59,709 nt of DNA, from assembly GCA_023460795.1 (NCBI GenBank), contig JAEWPC010000038.1, positions 1 to 59,709 of the forward strand. Direction: 5' to 3'. The position numbers and the translations under genes were made by a program. The notes under the pieces are model-generated. The model ran no database searches. It was not told the DNA's origin and saw only the letters and a program-made list of their open reading frames with translations. The DNA comes from Bacillota bacterium (GTDB lineage Bacteria > Bacillota > Bacilli > Paenibacillales > Paenibacillaceae). This document shows, piece by piece, positions 44,937-52,618 of this stretch; position 1 is the first letter of the stretch, and each line of letters starts with the position of its first letter.

Positions 44937-45998
44937 TTAGAAAATGGAATTCGGATCGTAGAATTGATCGATATTCGTCTTGTCGATGATCGGCGCTTCC
45001 AGCACGACGCGTTTCTCGATCTGCTTGCCGCGAACGGCATCCACGGCCAATCTCAATGCGGTGTCGGAAGACCATTCGTTTTTCACGGACATGATAAAGT
45101 TGTCGCCGTTTTTGATCAGCTCGAGCGCTTCCTTCTGAGCATCCATGCCGATAACTTTGATTTCGTTTTCGCGGCCGGCTTTTTTGATGGCTTCCATAGC
45201 GCCGAAGCCCATTTCGTCGTTCTGAGCCAGTACGACGTCGATCTTGTCGTTGGCTTGCAGGATGTTCGTCATGACTTGCATAGCCGGCAAGCGGAGCCAT
45301 TCGCCGGATTGGTGAGCGACGACTTTGATGTCGGGGAATTTCTCGATTTCAGGCATGAAGCCTTTCCGGCGAAGCTCGGAGTTCGTCGATTCCGGCACTC
45401 CGTCAATGACGACGATGTTTCCTTTATTGTTCAACAACTTTGCAATATATTGAGCGGCTTGTTGACCCATCTGTACCTCGTCGGTAGCGACATAGCTGAC
45501 ATAAGGAATGTTCTCGTCGTCCGGTACGCCGGACGCTGCGATGATCAGCGGGATTTTCGCCTCCGCGACTTGCTTGTAGGCTGGGTAGATCGCTTTGCCG
45601 GAAAGGCTGGATACGACGATCGCGTCGACTTTGCGGGCGATCAGGGACTCGATGTTGGAGATCTCTTTGTTCACGTCGCCTTGACCGTCGGTTACGATGA
45701 GCTCGATGCCGAGCTCTTCGGCGGATTGCTTGGCGGATTCGACCAAGGCGATACGGAACGGGTGGTTCATGACGGTTTGCGAGAAACCGATCGTGATGTC
45801 GCCTTCCGCTTTCGTCTTATATTCGTAAGTTCCGGCCGCAGGCGCTTCGCCGCCGCTGGCTGCCGGGCTTGCGCCGCCGCTGGCAGGCGCTGCGCTGGAA
45901 GCGGAAGAATCGTTGTTGGAATTACCGCAGCCTGTTACTACAAGCGCGAATGCAAGCACACTGGTGAAGACGATAGACAACCTTTTGTTCTTATTCAT
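44937..45998 (-). CDS. RbsB/YtfQ-type lipoprotein binding protein
   Basis: A 353-residue periplasmic-binding-protein-like lipoprotein from the ATG at 45998 (MNKNKRLSIVF), chosen because AAGGGAG lies 11 bp upstream; the frame is open to 46064. The signal peptide ends in LVVTGC, followed by a Ser/Ala/Gly/Pro linker. The mature fold starts near ITIGFSQTVMNHPFRIALVE and contains VDAIVVSSLSGKAIYPAYKQ. It heads the operon and should deliver its ligand to the two permeases and ATPase downstream. Confidence 0.93.
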   Translation of the reverse strand: MNKNKRLSIVFTSVLAFALVVTGCGNSNNDSSASSAAPASGGASPAASGGEAPAAGTYEYKTKAEGDITIGFSQTVMNHPFRIALVESAKQSAEELGIELIVTDGQGDVNKEISNIESLIARKVDAIVVSSLSGKAIYPAYKQVAEAKIPLIIAASGVPDDENIPYVSYVATDEVQMGQQAAQYIAKLLNNKGNIVVIDGVPESTNSELRRKGFMPEIEKFPDIKVVAHQSGEWLRLPAMQVMTNILQANDKIDVVLAQNDEMGFGAMEAIKKAGRENEIKVIGMDAQKEALELIKNGDNFIMSVKNEWSSDTALRLAVDAVRGKQIEKRVVLEAPIIDKTNIDQFYDPNSIF

Positions 45999-46282
45999 CG
46001 TGTTTGCTGACTCCCTTTCATGATGATCTGGATTGATCTTACGATACAGCATGGCTTGCTGCATGGTTCCTGCCCGATATGGCTTAAACGAGCCGGGCGG
46101 CCCTCTTCTCAGGCAGTTTCTCCGTCTCCCTCCTTCCCAAAACTTAGAGCCTCTGGGATGTCATGTCTTGTTGGTTACGAATTGATTATATAACGCGATT
46201 CTCAACCCGTTAGGTCGAATAAAATGACAATAAGGTTTAATGTTATGATCTCTTCCTTGGCGTTTCACCCTGTTATAGACGT

Positions 46283-46310
46283 AAAAAACCTCGATCGGTC
46301 TGATCGAGGT
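46283..46310 (-). terminator. Terminator-like hairpin with no matching upstream gene
   Basis: On the minus strand ACCTCGATC / GATCGAGGT with a 5-nt loop is followed by TTTTTTACG, a textbook intrinsic terminator. The DNA upstream on that strand is antisense to fabH and contains no gene, so it would stop antisense or small-RNA transcription before the importer promoter. Confidence 0.7.
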
Positions 46311-46384
46311 CCATGATATTGCGATTTCATCGATAGACTCGATAGTCCGTTACCCGATGGCTCTTTGTATCTACTCTCGCTTGC

Positions 46385-46414
46385 TTGACAGAATCGCTAA
46401 GGAAGGTTCATAAT
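46385..46414 (+). promoter_or_regulatory. Sigma-A-type promoter of fabH
   Basis: TTGACA (46385-46390) and CATAAT (46409-46414) are 18 bp apart. This is the best sigma-A promoter match in the window. Transcription would start near 46420, inside the FapR box. Confidence 0.75.
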
Positions 46415-46418
46415 GCAA

Positions 46419-46435
46419 TTAACACCTGGTACTAA
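46419..46435 (+). promoter_or_regulatory. FapR operator
   Basis: TTAACACCTGGTACTAA matches the Bacillus FapR 17-bp box (TTAGTACCTAGTACTAA type) at all but a few positions. It directly follows the -10 box and covers the expected transcription start. FapR bound there would block transcription, and malonyl-CoA would release it. Confidence 0.75.
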
Positions 46436-46485
46436 TACTAAATACTAAAACGACGCAACTCGCGTAAAATAAAGGAGGATTCCGC

Positions 46486-47505
46486 ATGGCTACAGGAACG
46501 AACGCGACTACGGGCGCTACCCGTATCGCCTCCCGAGCGGCGATCACCGCGATCGGCAGCTACGTCCCGGAACAGCGGATTACGAACGCCGACCTGGAAC
46601 GCATGGTGGATACCGATAACGAATGGATCGTTCGACGGACGGGCATCGTGGAGAGACGCCGGGCGGCCGACGATCAATTTACGAGCGACATGGCGATTGC
46701 CGCCGCGCAGGATCTATTCCGCCGGTTCCCTACGGCGTCTCAAGACGTCGATGCGATATTGGTCGCGACGATCTCGCCGGATATGCCGAGTCCTTCCGTC
46801 GCTTCGCGCGTACAGCTCGCGATCGGCGCAACCCAGTGTTTGGCGCTGGACTTGAATGCCGCTTGCGCGGGTTTCGTCTCTGCGTTACAGCTGGCGAACG
46901 GGCTTATAATGACGGAGGCGTACCGCAAAGTGCTGGTCATCGGTGCGGAGACGCTCACGAAGCTGACGGACTATACCGACCGTTCGACATGCATTCTGTT
47001 CGGGGACGGCGCAGGCGCCGTGCTCGTGGAGCGGAAGGAGGAAGGCGCGATGCTGGCCTACAGCGCCGTAACGGACGGAAGCGGCGGCTTCCAAGTGTAC
47101 GCGACGGGATTATCGGCTGTCGGCGATGGCCAGCCGCTGCAAGGCGGCGGTAAGCTTGTCCAGAACGGCAAGGAAGTCTATAAATGGGCGCTGTCCACCG
47201 TGCCCGGCGGCGTCCTCGAGCTGCTCGAAGCGCTCGGCCTAACGACCGGCGAGCTGGATTGGTTCGTTCCGCACAGCGCGAATCTGCGGATGATCGAAGC
47301 GATCTGCGAAAGGGTCGGGTTGCCCGAGGATAAGGCGCTGCACAGCGTAACGCAGTACGGCAACACGTCCTCCGCATCGATTCCGCTAGCGCTGGACATC
47401 GCTTATAAGGAAGGCAAGCTTGTTCCAGGACAGCTGCTCGTGCTGTACGGGTTCGGCTCCGGTCTCACGCAATCCGGCCTTGCGCTTCGCTGGACGATTC
47501 AATAA
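46486..47505 (+). CDS. fabH: Beta-ketoacyl-ACP synthase III
   Basis: A 339-residue condensing enzyme that starts fatty acid synthesis by joining acetyl- or branched acyl-CoA to malonyl-ACP. The catalytic triad is visible: C127 in DLNAACAGFVSA, H263 in VPHSANLRMI and N293 in YGNTSSASIP. AAAGGAGG precedes the ATG. The promoter carries a FapR box, which fits its pathway. It is monocistronic here, with no fabF following, and is bounded by unrelated sugar and glycosylation loci. An N-terminal extension of about 15 Ala/Thr-rich residues precedes the usual start of the fold (AAITAIGSYVPE). Confidence 0.95.
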   Translation: MATGTNATTGATRIASRAAITAIGSYVPEQRITNADLERMVDTDNEWIVRRTGIVERRRAADDQFTSDMAIAAAQDLFRRFPTASQDVDAILVATISPDMPSPSVASRVQLAIGATQCLALDLNAACAGFVSALQLANGLIMTEAYRKVLVIGAETLTKLTDYTDRSTCILFGDGAGAVLVERKEEGAMLAYSAVTDGSGGFQVYATGLSAVGDGQPLQGGGKLVQNGKEVYKWALSTVPGGVLELLEALGLTTGELDWFVPHSANLRMIEAICERVGLPEDKALHSVTQYGNTSSASIPLALDIAYKEGKLVPGQLLVLYGFGSGLTQSGLALRWTIQ

Positions 47506-47512
47506 CGCCGAT

Positions 47513-47556
47513 AAGGGGAGTCTCATCGTCAGCGTTGATGACGCGGGGCTCCCCTT
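47513..47556. terminator. Hairpin between convergent fabH and glycosyltransferase genes
   Basis: AAGGGGAG (47513-47520) pairs with CTCCCCTT (47549-47556), and CGTCA / TGACG can pair inside the loop. It overlaps the stop codon of the minus-strand glycosyltransferase and lies 8 bp after fabH. Neither side has a strong T run. It may serve both converging transcripts. Confidence 0.45.
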
Positions 47557-49000
47557 ACTTGCGCATCCTTCCGCGCGCGGCTCTTCTGCGCCGAATGCGT
47601 CTGACCGGTCGTGCTCTTGACTTTCTGTAGGCCGCCAGCCTCCGTGAAGGACGACGTGCAATCCGCCGCCTGCCCAATCTCGCGCGTTTCCTTCCGGCGA
47701 CCAAGGTCCTCCTCCGCCTGCGTTGCCTTGCCGCCGCGGAGCGCCTCTGCGTCTTCTTCTGAGCGACGGGGATATCGATCAAAGGCGGAATCGGTACGGG
47801 CGCTCGATTCCTCGGGATGGCCGCGATCATTCCGACTAACGATCGCAGCCGATCGCGGAAGCGTTCGACTCCGAATTCGCTCATGGACATCTCGGCGTTC
47901 CGAACGGACGCCGACCGGCGAAGGGCACCGTCTGCCACCAAGCCTCCGACGCGTTCGGACAACCCGGCTACGTCTCCCTTCGGAACGAGATAACGCTCGT
48001 TCCCGGTGGCGTTCAGGATTTCGGCCAACCCGCCGGACGAGTAGGCGACGACCGCCTTGCCGAACGCCATCCCCTCTAGCGCCGTCATCCCGAACCCTTC
48101 CGTCATTAAGCTCGGAACGACGACGATATCCATCGCGGGATACACGAGATGGACTTGCTCCGCGAACGGGTAGAAGACGAACCTGTCCTCTAACCCTGCT
48201 CTCAGCACTTTCGTTCGGCATGCCATATAGTGTCCTTCGTCGACTTGGCTGCCCACGATCAGGAACCTGGCGTGCTTGTGCCTAGCTGCGACCGGCAGCA
48301 TCGCGTCGATGAACTGCATCTGCCCTTTGTTCGGATAGATCGTCGCCGCGATGAATCCGACGACGCAATGGTCTTCGTTCCATTGATACAGCCTGCGAAG
48401 CTGAGATCTGGCTTGCGGCCATACGCTCGGAATGAGCTCGTTCCTCTCCAGATACGGAGGCAGTACGAATGCCGCCCGAACGTTGCCGACTTGCCGGAAA
48501 GGCTTCAGCACCGTCTTGGACATCCCGACGATCACGTCGCCGTGAGAGGCGATGAATGCCGCGCACTTCTCCCGCTGCGGCGTATCGTATAACGTCTCCA
48601 TCAGCAGCCACGCCGTAGGAATGCCTCTGGAGAACGCCGCCATCGCGGGCAGCGGATGGACCGAGGTGTTGACCATCACGGCATCGGGACGCTCGTATGC
48701 GAGCAAGGCTTCGAGTCTTCTCCAGGCCGGCTGACGCATCAGGTTGTCGATATCATGGAACACGGAAGGCGAGCAAGTATATAGAGAAAAGCACAGCGGA
48801 ATGTCCATGACGATCAAGCGAATGCCGATCGCCCTTGCCTTATGGGCGATGACCCCGATCTCCGGCACGACCAGCGCGCACTCGTAGTGATGGACAAGCT
48901 CCCGCAGGAATAGCGAGAGCACCTTCTCCCCCCCGGTCACGAGCACCGGATTGCAAATATGCGAGAAAATGAGCAGTTTCGGCTTACTCGGCCCGCTCAT
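47555..49000 (-). CDS. GT4-type glycosyltransferase with arginine-rich C-terminal tail
   Basis: A 481-residue GT-B fold glycosyltransferase. The N-terminal Rossmann domain begins KLLIFSHICNPVLVTGGEKV. The second domain has VVGFIAATIYPNKGQMQFID and the nucleotide-sugar-binding E-x7-E motif in VPSLMTEGFGMTALEGMAF. After about residue 412 the fold ends and a tail of about 65 residues follows, dominated by Arg and Lys (for example RQRRRRRTLVAGRKRARLG). That tail is unusual for the family and mirrors the basic N-termini of its neighbours. The start codon overlaps the preceding CgeB-like stop by 4 bp (ATGA). It is the last gene of the cluster. Confidence 0.88.
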   Translation of the reverse strand: MSGPSKPKLLIFSHICNPVLVTGGEKVLSLFLRELVHHYECALVVPEIGVIAHKARAIGIRLIVMDIPLCFSLYTCSPSVFHDIDNLMRQPAWRRLEALLAYERPDAVMVNTSVHPLPAMAAFSRGIPTAWLLMETLYDTPQREKCAAFIASHGDVIVGMSKTVLKPFRQVGNVRAAFVLPPYLERNELIPSVWPQARSQLRRLYQWNEDHCVVGFIAATIYPNKGQMQFIDAMLPVAARHKHARFLIVGSQVDEGHYMACRTKVLRAGLEDRFVFYPFAEQVHLVYPAMDIVVVPSLMTEGFGMTALEGMAFGKAVVAYSSGGLAEILNATGNERYLVPKGDVAGLSERVGGLVADGALRRSASVRNAEMSMSEFGVERFRDRLRSLVGMIAAIPRNRAPVPIPPLIDIPVAQKKTQRRSAAARQRRRRRTLVAGRKRARLGRRRIARRPSRRLAAYRKSRARPVRRIRRRRAARGRMRK

Positions 49001-50100
49001 GGCGACATCGCCAGATCGAACAATTGATTCAACCTGGACACGTACGTATGATCCCTCATCGTTCGGTAAAGCCCCCTGAGCGCGATCTCCTGTCTCTCGG
49101 CTTCGTGAGTTAAGTAATATTCCGCCTTATTCGCCATGTCCTCGGGCGAATCGTAGGTGACGATCTCGACCCCCGGAACGTAAAATTGGTCAATGTCTTG
49201 GCGTCTGTCCGTTAATTGAAGCGTTCCCGATGCGGATATTTCGAACGTGCGCGGGTTCGGCGACACGGCCTGGATACGGGCGCGGTTCATGTTGTACGTA
49301 TCGTCGTCCGGCGCGCGGTGCGAGTTGATGACGATTCGATTGGCGTTGTATCTTTCGCACGTCTTCTCCGGCTCTTGCCAGGCCTGAGTATCGAATACCC
49401 CTCTATATTTGTTGTAGTTGGATAACCGGTCCCACCATAGTCCCGATATATATAGCTTTCGGTGCGCGATCATCGGAATCGTTCGCTCGAACAGAGAGAC
49501 TCTGTTCCAATAGGCGCTCCCGATGAAGCATATATCGCCTCTAAGCGATTGGCGCGGATTAAAGGGACGGAAGAACGGCGGGAACACGCCGAGAGGCAAG
49601 TAGAATACCCTGCCGCAGCCAAGCTGTTGATAGAAGGGCAAGCAGTTCCGCTCCAGCGTGAATACGGAATCGTAATGCGGAGCGATACCCGCCGTAATAT
49701 CCGTATAGTACGGATCGTCGGTAAACCAGATGGCCGTCTTGATGCCCAGCGCTCTTACGGCTGCGACCTTATCGACCGGCATGTTCATCCCGTCAAGCAC
49801 GAGCATGAGGTCCGGCCGTGCGTTCGCCGCGATGAAAGGGATATCCTCCGACGGATTCGCTATGGTTACCCTCATCGCGATCGCCTTCAGCGTCTCTTGG
49901 ATGCCATGATCGAGCGGGCTGTACGGATAGCCTTTGCCCGTCGTTACGTACAGCACGTGCAACGGCCGCTGAACCGCGACCGGCAACGCGCGTCGCTTAG
50001 CGGCCTCGCATCGTCCGAACCAATGGCCGTGGCTCCACCCGAGCGCATAGGCTTCGCGCCTGGCCCGCATTCGCGACCTCATTCTCCATGTCGTTGCCAC
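48997..50100 (-). CDS. CgeB-like spore glycosyltransferase (copy 1)
   Basis: A 367-residue protein of the CgeB family, with a DUF3880-like N-terminal half (DLMLVLDGMNMPVDKVAAVR, TAIWFTDDPYYTDITAG) and a C-terminal GT1_2-type domain (NPRTFEISASGTLQLTDRRQ). CgeB is linked to glycosylation of the spore surface in Bacillus. I place the start at a GTG at 50100 because GGGAGGG lies 7 bp upstream. The frame is open to 50286 but that part overlaps the upstream gene. The resulting N-terminus is basic, then YALGWSHGHWFG (18-29), a short form of the shared G-x-x-x motif. It is a tandem paralogue of the next gene. Confidence 0.85.
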   Translation of the reverse strand: MATTWRMRSRMRARREAYALGWSHGHWFGRCEAAKRRALPVAVQRPLHVLYVTTGKGYPYSPLDHGIQETLKAIAMRVTIANPSEDIPFIAANARPDLMLVLDGMNMPVDKVAAVRALGIKTAIWFTDDPYYTDITAGIAPHYDSVFTLERNCLPFYQQLGCGRVFYLPLGVFPPFFRPFNPRQSLRGDICFIGSAYWNRVSLFERTIPMIAHRKLYISGLWWDRLSNYNKYRGVFDTQAWQEPEKTCERYNANRIVINSHRAPDDDTYNMNRARIQAVSPNPRTFEISASGTLQLTDRRQDIDQFYVPGVEIVTYDSPEDMANKAEYYLTHEAERQEIALRGLYRTMRDHTYVSRLNQLFDLAMSP

Positions 50101-50134
50101 TTGCGATCCCTCCCGCGCTCCGTTCTTGTTCGAA

Positions 50135-51235
50135 TTACACGACGCCGAGAACATCCAGCATCGTTCTGATTCGCTGATCGAACGTATGCTGCGTTCTCGT
50201 GCGCCGGAAACCTCTGGCGGCAATCCTAAGCCTCTCTTCGTCATGGGACAGATAGTAGTCGATTTTGTCGAGCAGATCCTCCGCATTCCGATACACGTCC
50301 AGCTCCGAACCTACCGAATACAGCTCCCGCAGCTCGCTTCGCTCGTCGGTCAGCTGCAGCGTTCCGCAAGCCGACATATCGAACGTCCGAGGATTGATCG
50401 ACTCGGCGGGCCAGTTGATGGCGTTGCGATTCTCGGGGCTTTGGCCAGGGGTTCGGTGAAGGTTGACGACGATCTTGGCGCCGTTATAATAGCGTGCCGA
50501 TTCGGGCACCGGCACGCCGTCTTTAATCAAGAACCGTTCGATCATCCGATAATTTCTCATCCGATTCCATAACGCCCCGGCGATCACGACGTTCCTGCGT
50601 CTGAGGTACGGCGCAAGCTGATCGAACAGCGCGATCCGATTCGGAAATCCCGTGCCGATGAAACAAACGTCCGACTCGTACGTTCTAGCGATCGGCATCG
50701 GCCGGAACGTTCCGAAATGCGCGGCCAGCGGCAAATGATGAACCTGCGCGCAGCCCAATGATTGATAGAGCCTCACGCAGGATCGCTCATGCGTAAACAC
50801 GTAGTCGTAATGGGGAGCAAGCTTCACCGTATCGTCCGTGACGTACGGATCGTCGACGAACCAGACGGCCGTCCTGATGCCCATGCGACGCACGGCATCG
50901 ATTTGCTCTAAGTAATCTTGGGCGAACAGATGAACCCCGTTCAACACGATGACCGCATCCGGCTTCAACTGCTCGGCTTGATATCTGACTTGCTCGTTGC
51001 CGACGAGCACGACTTCGGCTACGTTCGCCTGCAGCGCTTCGAGGATGCCCGCGTCGATCGCCTCGAAGCCTTGCGGAACGTAGAACACTCTTGCGTTGCG
51101 TTTCGGCCCTGCAGCGGGAAGGATCGATTGCTCGATGCCGCGGCAAGCGCCCAGACGCCAGCCTTCCATCCATCCGCTGCGGAAAGCCGCCGCGCGTCCG
51201 CGCCGTTCGACTATCGCATGTCGATGCCTCCGCAT
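50135..51235 (-). CDS. CgeB-like spore glycosyltransferase (copy 2)
   Basis: A protein of about 366 residues, paralogous to copy 1: GIRTAVWFVDDPYVTDDTV here matches GIKTAIWFTDDPYYTDITA there, and both end with NPRTFDMSACGTLQLTDE-like sequence. The N-terminus is Arg/His-rich followed by FRSGWMEGWRLGACRG (about 20-35), the shared motif. Starts are possible at TTG 51250, ATG 51241 and ATG 51235. The last has GGGTG 6 bp upstream and is used here. It follows a strong terminator, so its promoter must lie in 51235-51320, or transcription reads through. I see no clear -10 box there. Confidence 0.83.
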   Translation of the reverse strand: MRRHRHAIVERRGRAAAFRSGWMEGWRLGACRGIEQSILPAAGPKRNARVFYVPQGFEAIDAGILEALQANVAEVVLVGNEQVRYQAEQLKPDAVIVLNGVHLFAQDYLEQIDAVRRMGIRTAVWFVDDPYVTDDTVKLAPHYDYVFTHERSCVRLYQSLGCAQVHHLPLAAHFGTFRPMPIARTYESDVCFIGTGFPNRIALFDQLAPYLRRRNVVIAGALWNRMRNYRMIERFLIKDGVPVPESARYYNGAKIVVNLHRTPGQSPENRNAINWPAESINPRTFDMSACGTLQLTDERSELRELYSVGSELDVYRNAEDLLDKIDYYLSHDEERLRIAARGFRRTRTQHTFDQRIRTMLDVLGVV

Positions 51236-51319
51236 CCTCATCACCCGCAATCATCATATGCGCGCTTGCGGGGATGGACTTGGATACTTACCCGTCCAGC
51301 AAGCGAATTTAGGCGTATG

Positions 51320-51371
51320 ACAATAGAAAGAGCGGGGCGGGGCAGCTGTCGGTCGCTGCCCCGTCCCGCTC
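51320..51371 (-). terminator. Strong intrinsic terminator within the glycosylation cluster
   Basis: On the minus strand a stem of about 17 bp (GAGCGGGACGGGGCAGC / GCTGCCCCGCCCCGCTC, one mismatch) with an 8-nt loop is followed by TTTCTATTG. It starts 10 bp past the 88-residue protein gene and splits the cluster into two units, 57763-51381 and 51235-47555. Confidence 0.8.
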
Positions 51372-51380
51372 GCTTCGCGT

Positions 51381-51647
51381 TCAAGCCTGCTGCTCGTAGG
51401 CGATCAGATGACCGTCCTCGAAGCCTTTGCCGAATCCGGCATTGTAGCCTTCGTTGTACGCCTGAGTATAGTCCCGGTTTCTCGTCCGCGCGCGGCGCAC
51501 GCTCCGCCGTCTGCGGCCGCGGAGCCTCCCGCGTACGCTTCGCATGCTCCGCCAGCCAACGAGCCGTCTCCCCGCGCGTCGGCTTCCAAGCTTCGTTCTT
51601 ACGGCGCCCCGCTTACGCAAGCGGCCTTTCCGTAGTTTGCGCTTCAC
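51381..51647 (-). CDS. Arg-rich small protein with Gly-aromatic tetrad repeats
   Basis: An 88-residue protein with no recognised domain. Residues 1-58 are roughly half Arg/Lys. Residues 67-79 read GYNAGFGKGFEDG, a (G-aromatic-x-x)3 repeat followed by a short acidic/neutral end. The start is a GTG with a textbook AAGGAGGTG 7 bp upstream (51655-51663), one of the best ribosome binding sites in the window, so the gene is surely translated. It overlaps the preceding small gene by 35 bp. The same basic-plus-tetrad layout forms the N-terminus of several glycosyltransferases nearby. A scaffold or docking role on the spore surface is a hypothesis. Confidence 0.8.
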   Translation of the reverse strand: MKRKLRKGRLRKRGAVRTKLGSRRAGRRLVGWRSMRSVRGRLRGRRRRSVRRARTRNRDYTQAYNEGYNAGFGKGFEDGHLIAYEQQA

Positions 51648-51912
51648 TGCGATACACCTCCTTGGACAACCATGGCGCGGCCGGCGTTCCCCTTGTCGGC
51701 GGACGCCAGCTCACTCCGGTCACGATCCTAAGCAGCGCGCCTTGCATTCCGGTTAGGACGCGCACATGCTCCTGCAGCGTCAGCGGCGATACCCCCGTCA
51801 GGTCCGTGACGTCCGCCGCGCTCGTCAGCATCCTGGCCAACGCCTCCTGGCTCTTCGCGATGGAGCCCATCAAGCTAAGCTTAATCGTCCACTCCTGCTC
51901 CCGCCGGCTCAT
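51613..51912 (-). CDS. Small protein of unknown function (99 aa)
   Basis: A 99-residue hydrophilic, largely helical protein (SRREQEWTIKLSLMGSIAKS, VTDLTGVSPLTLQEHVRVLT) with no recognised domain. Its start overlaps the preceding gene by ATGA, with GAGGAT about 8 bp upstream, so it is translationally coupled. It belongs to a trio of similar-sized small genes between the glycosyltransferases. The only functional clue is co-location with the predicted spore glycosylation genes. Confidence 0.7.
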   Translation of the reverse strand: MSRREQEWTIKLSLMGSIAKSQEALARMLTSAADVTDLTGVSPLTLQEHVRVLTGMQGALLRIVTGVSWRPPTRGTPAAPWLSKEVYRSEAQTTERPLA

Positions 51913-52247
51913 TTGCTTTTATCCTCGGAGCTTGCTCCGAAGCCGCTCATGAAAGACGACATGGCGTCATCTTCTTTGTCCGGGTTGATGATCTCCTTCA
52001 AGTTCCGGCTTAGCCCGTTGCACAGCTTCGTTAAACCTTCGATAACCTCGACGTTCTGCTCGTGAAATTGAAGGCAAGCCGCAAGCTTTTCGCTATGGGC
52101 TTCGTACGTATCGTTGGTCAGGTGATGCAGCACCCAATTGCGTACTTTTTCCGCCTCCGTCGCCTTCGCTTCGAGTATCATCGCCACGTTCCATTGCACC
52201 TTGGCAATCGCATCGAGCGTAACGTTATAGGCATCTTCTCGCGTCAT
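51909..52247 (-). CDS. Small helical protein of unknown function (112 aa)
   Basis: A 112-residue protein predicted to be almost all helix (NVTLDAIAKVQWNVAMILEA; EKLAACLQFHEQNVEVIEGL) with an acidic, Ser-rich C-terminus. AAGGAGG lies 6 bp before the ATG. It shares size and helical character with the 97-residue protein upstream. I cannot assign a function. It lies in the glycosyltransferase unit. Confidence 0.75.
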   Translation of the reverse strand: MTREDAYNVTLDAIAKVQWNVAMILEAKATEAEKVRNWVLHHLTNDTYEAHSEKLAACLQFHEQNVEVIEGLTKLCNGLSRNLKEIINPDKEDDAMSSFMSGFGASSEDKSK

Positions 52248-52276
52248 CGTCGTCCTCCTTCCCGGCTCGTATCCGT

Positions 52277-52570
52277 CTATTCATCGTCCCCCGCGTTTCC
52301 GATCGCTTTCAGAACATGCGTCATGCTGTCCGCTACCGCTTCCTCGAGGTCGGCCAATCCGTTCAGGAAAGCAATCACGCTCTTGGTGACGTCGGAGGAG
52401 CTTTCGACCAGACCATGCAGTCCGTTCAGCTGAGGATGCTCGTTCGGGAGAGCGTCGACCAACTGCGCCATGCGAACGGTCACTTGCCGCTTCGCGCTTA
52501 ATATTCTGGCCATCTGCTGATGGGAGTGGGACAAGTGAATCACGATTTCCGTCATAAGCTCCTGTTGCAT
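52277..52570 (-). CDS. Small helical protein of unknown function (97 aa)
   Basis: A 97-residue helical protein (MTEIVIHLSHSHQQMARILS; KSVIAFLNGLADLEEAVADS). GGGAGGAG precedes the ATG by about 9 bp. From memory, similar small proteins occur beside glycosyltransferase genes in other spore-forming Bacillales under misleading names. No catalytic motif is visible. A helical adaptor is possible. Confidence 0.75.
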   Translation of the reverse strand: MQQELMTEIVIHLSHSHQQMARILSAKRQVTVRMAQLVDALPNEHPQLNGLHGLVESSSDVTKSVIAFLNGLADLEEAVADSMTHVLKAIGNAGDDE

Positions 52571-52618
52571 GCGACCCGTCTCCTCCCGTCAATCTAATCC
52601 CCTACAGCATATGCCGTC

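Larger units (their letters stand above)
45999..46485. other. Divergent intergenic region between importer operon and fabH
   Basis: Nearly 490 bp without a gene. From left to right it holds the leader and presumed promoter of the importer operon (a TATAAT-like box lies on the minus strand near 46185), a minus-strand terminator-like hairpin at 46283-46310, and the fabH promoter with its operator at 46385-46435. I see no ORF or RNA gene in it. Confidence 0.5.

Noticed and set aside
44964..46010. A 348-codon plus-strand frame opposite the RbsB-like gene
   Set aside because: Antisense shadow; composition is Asp/Arg/Phe-rich and matches no fold, while the opposite strand has a signal peptide and binding protein motifs.
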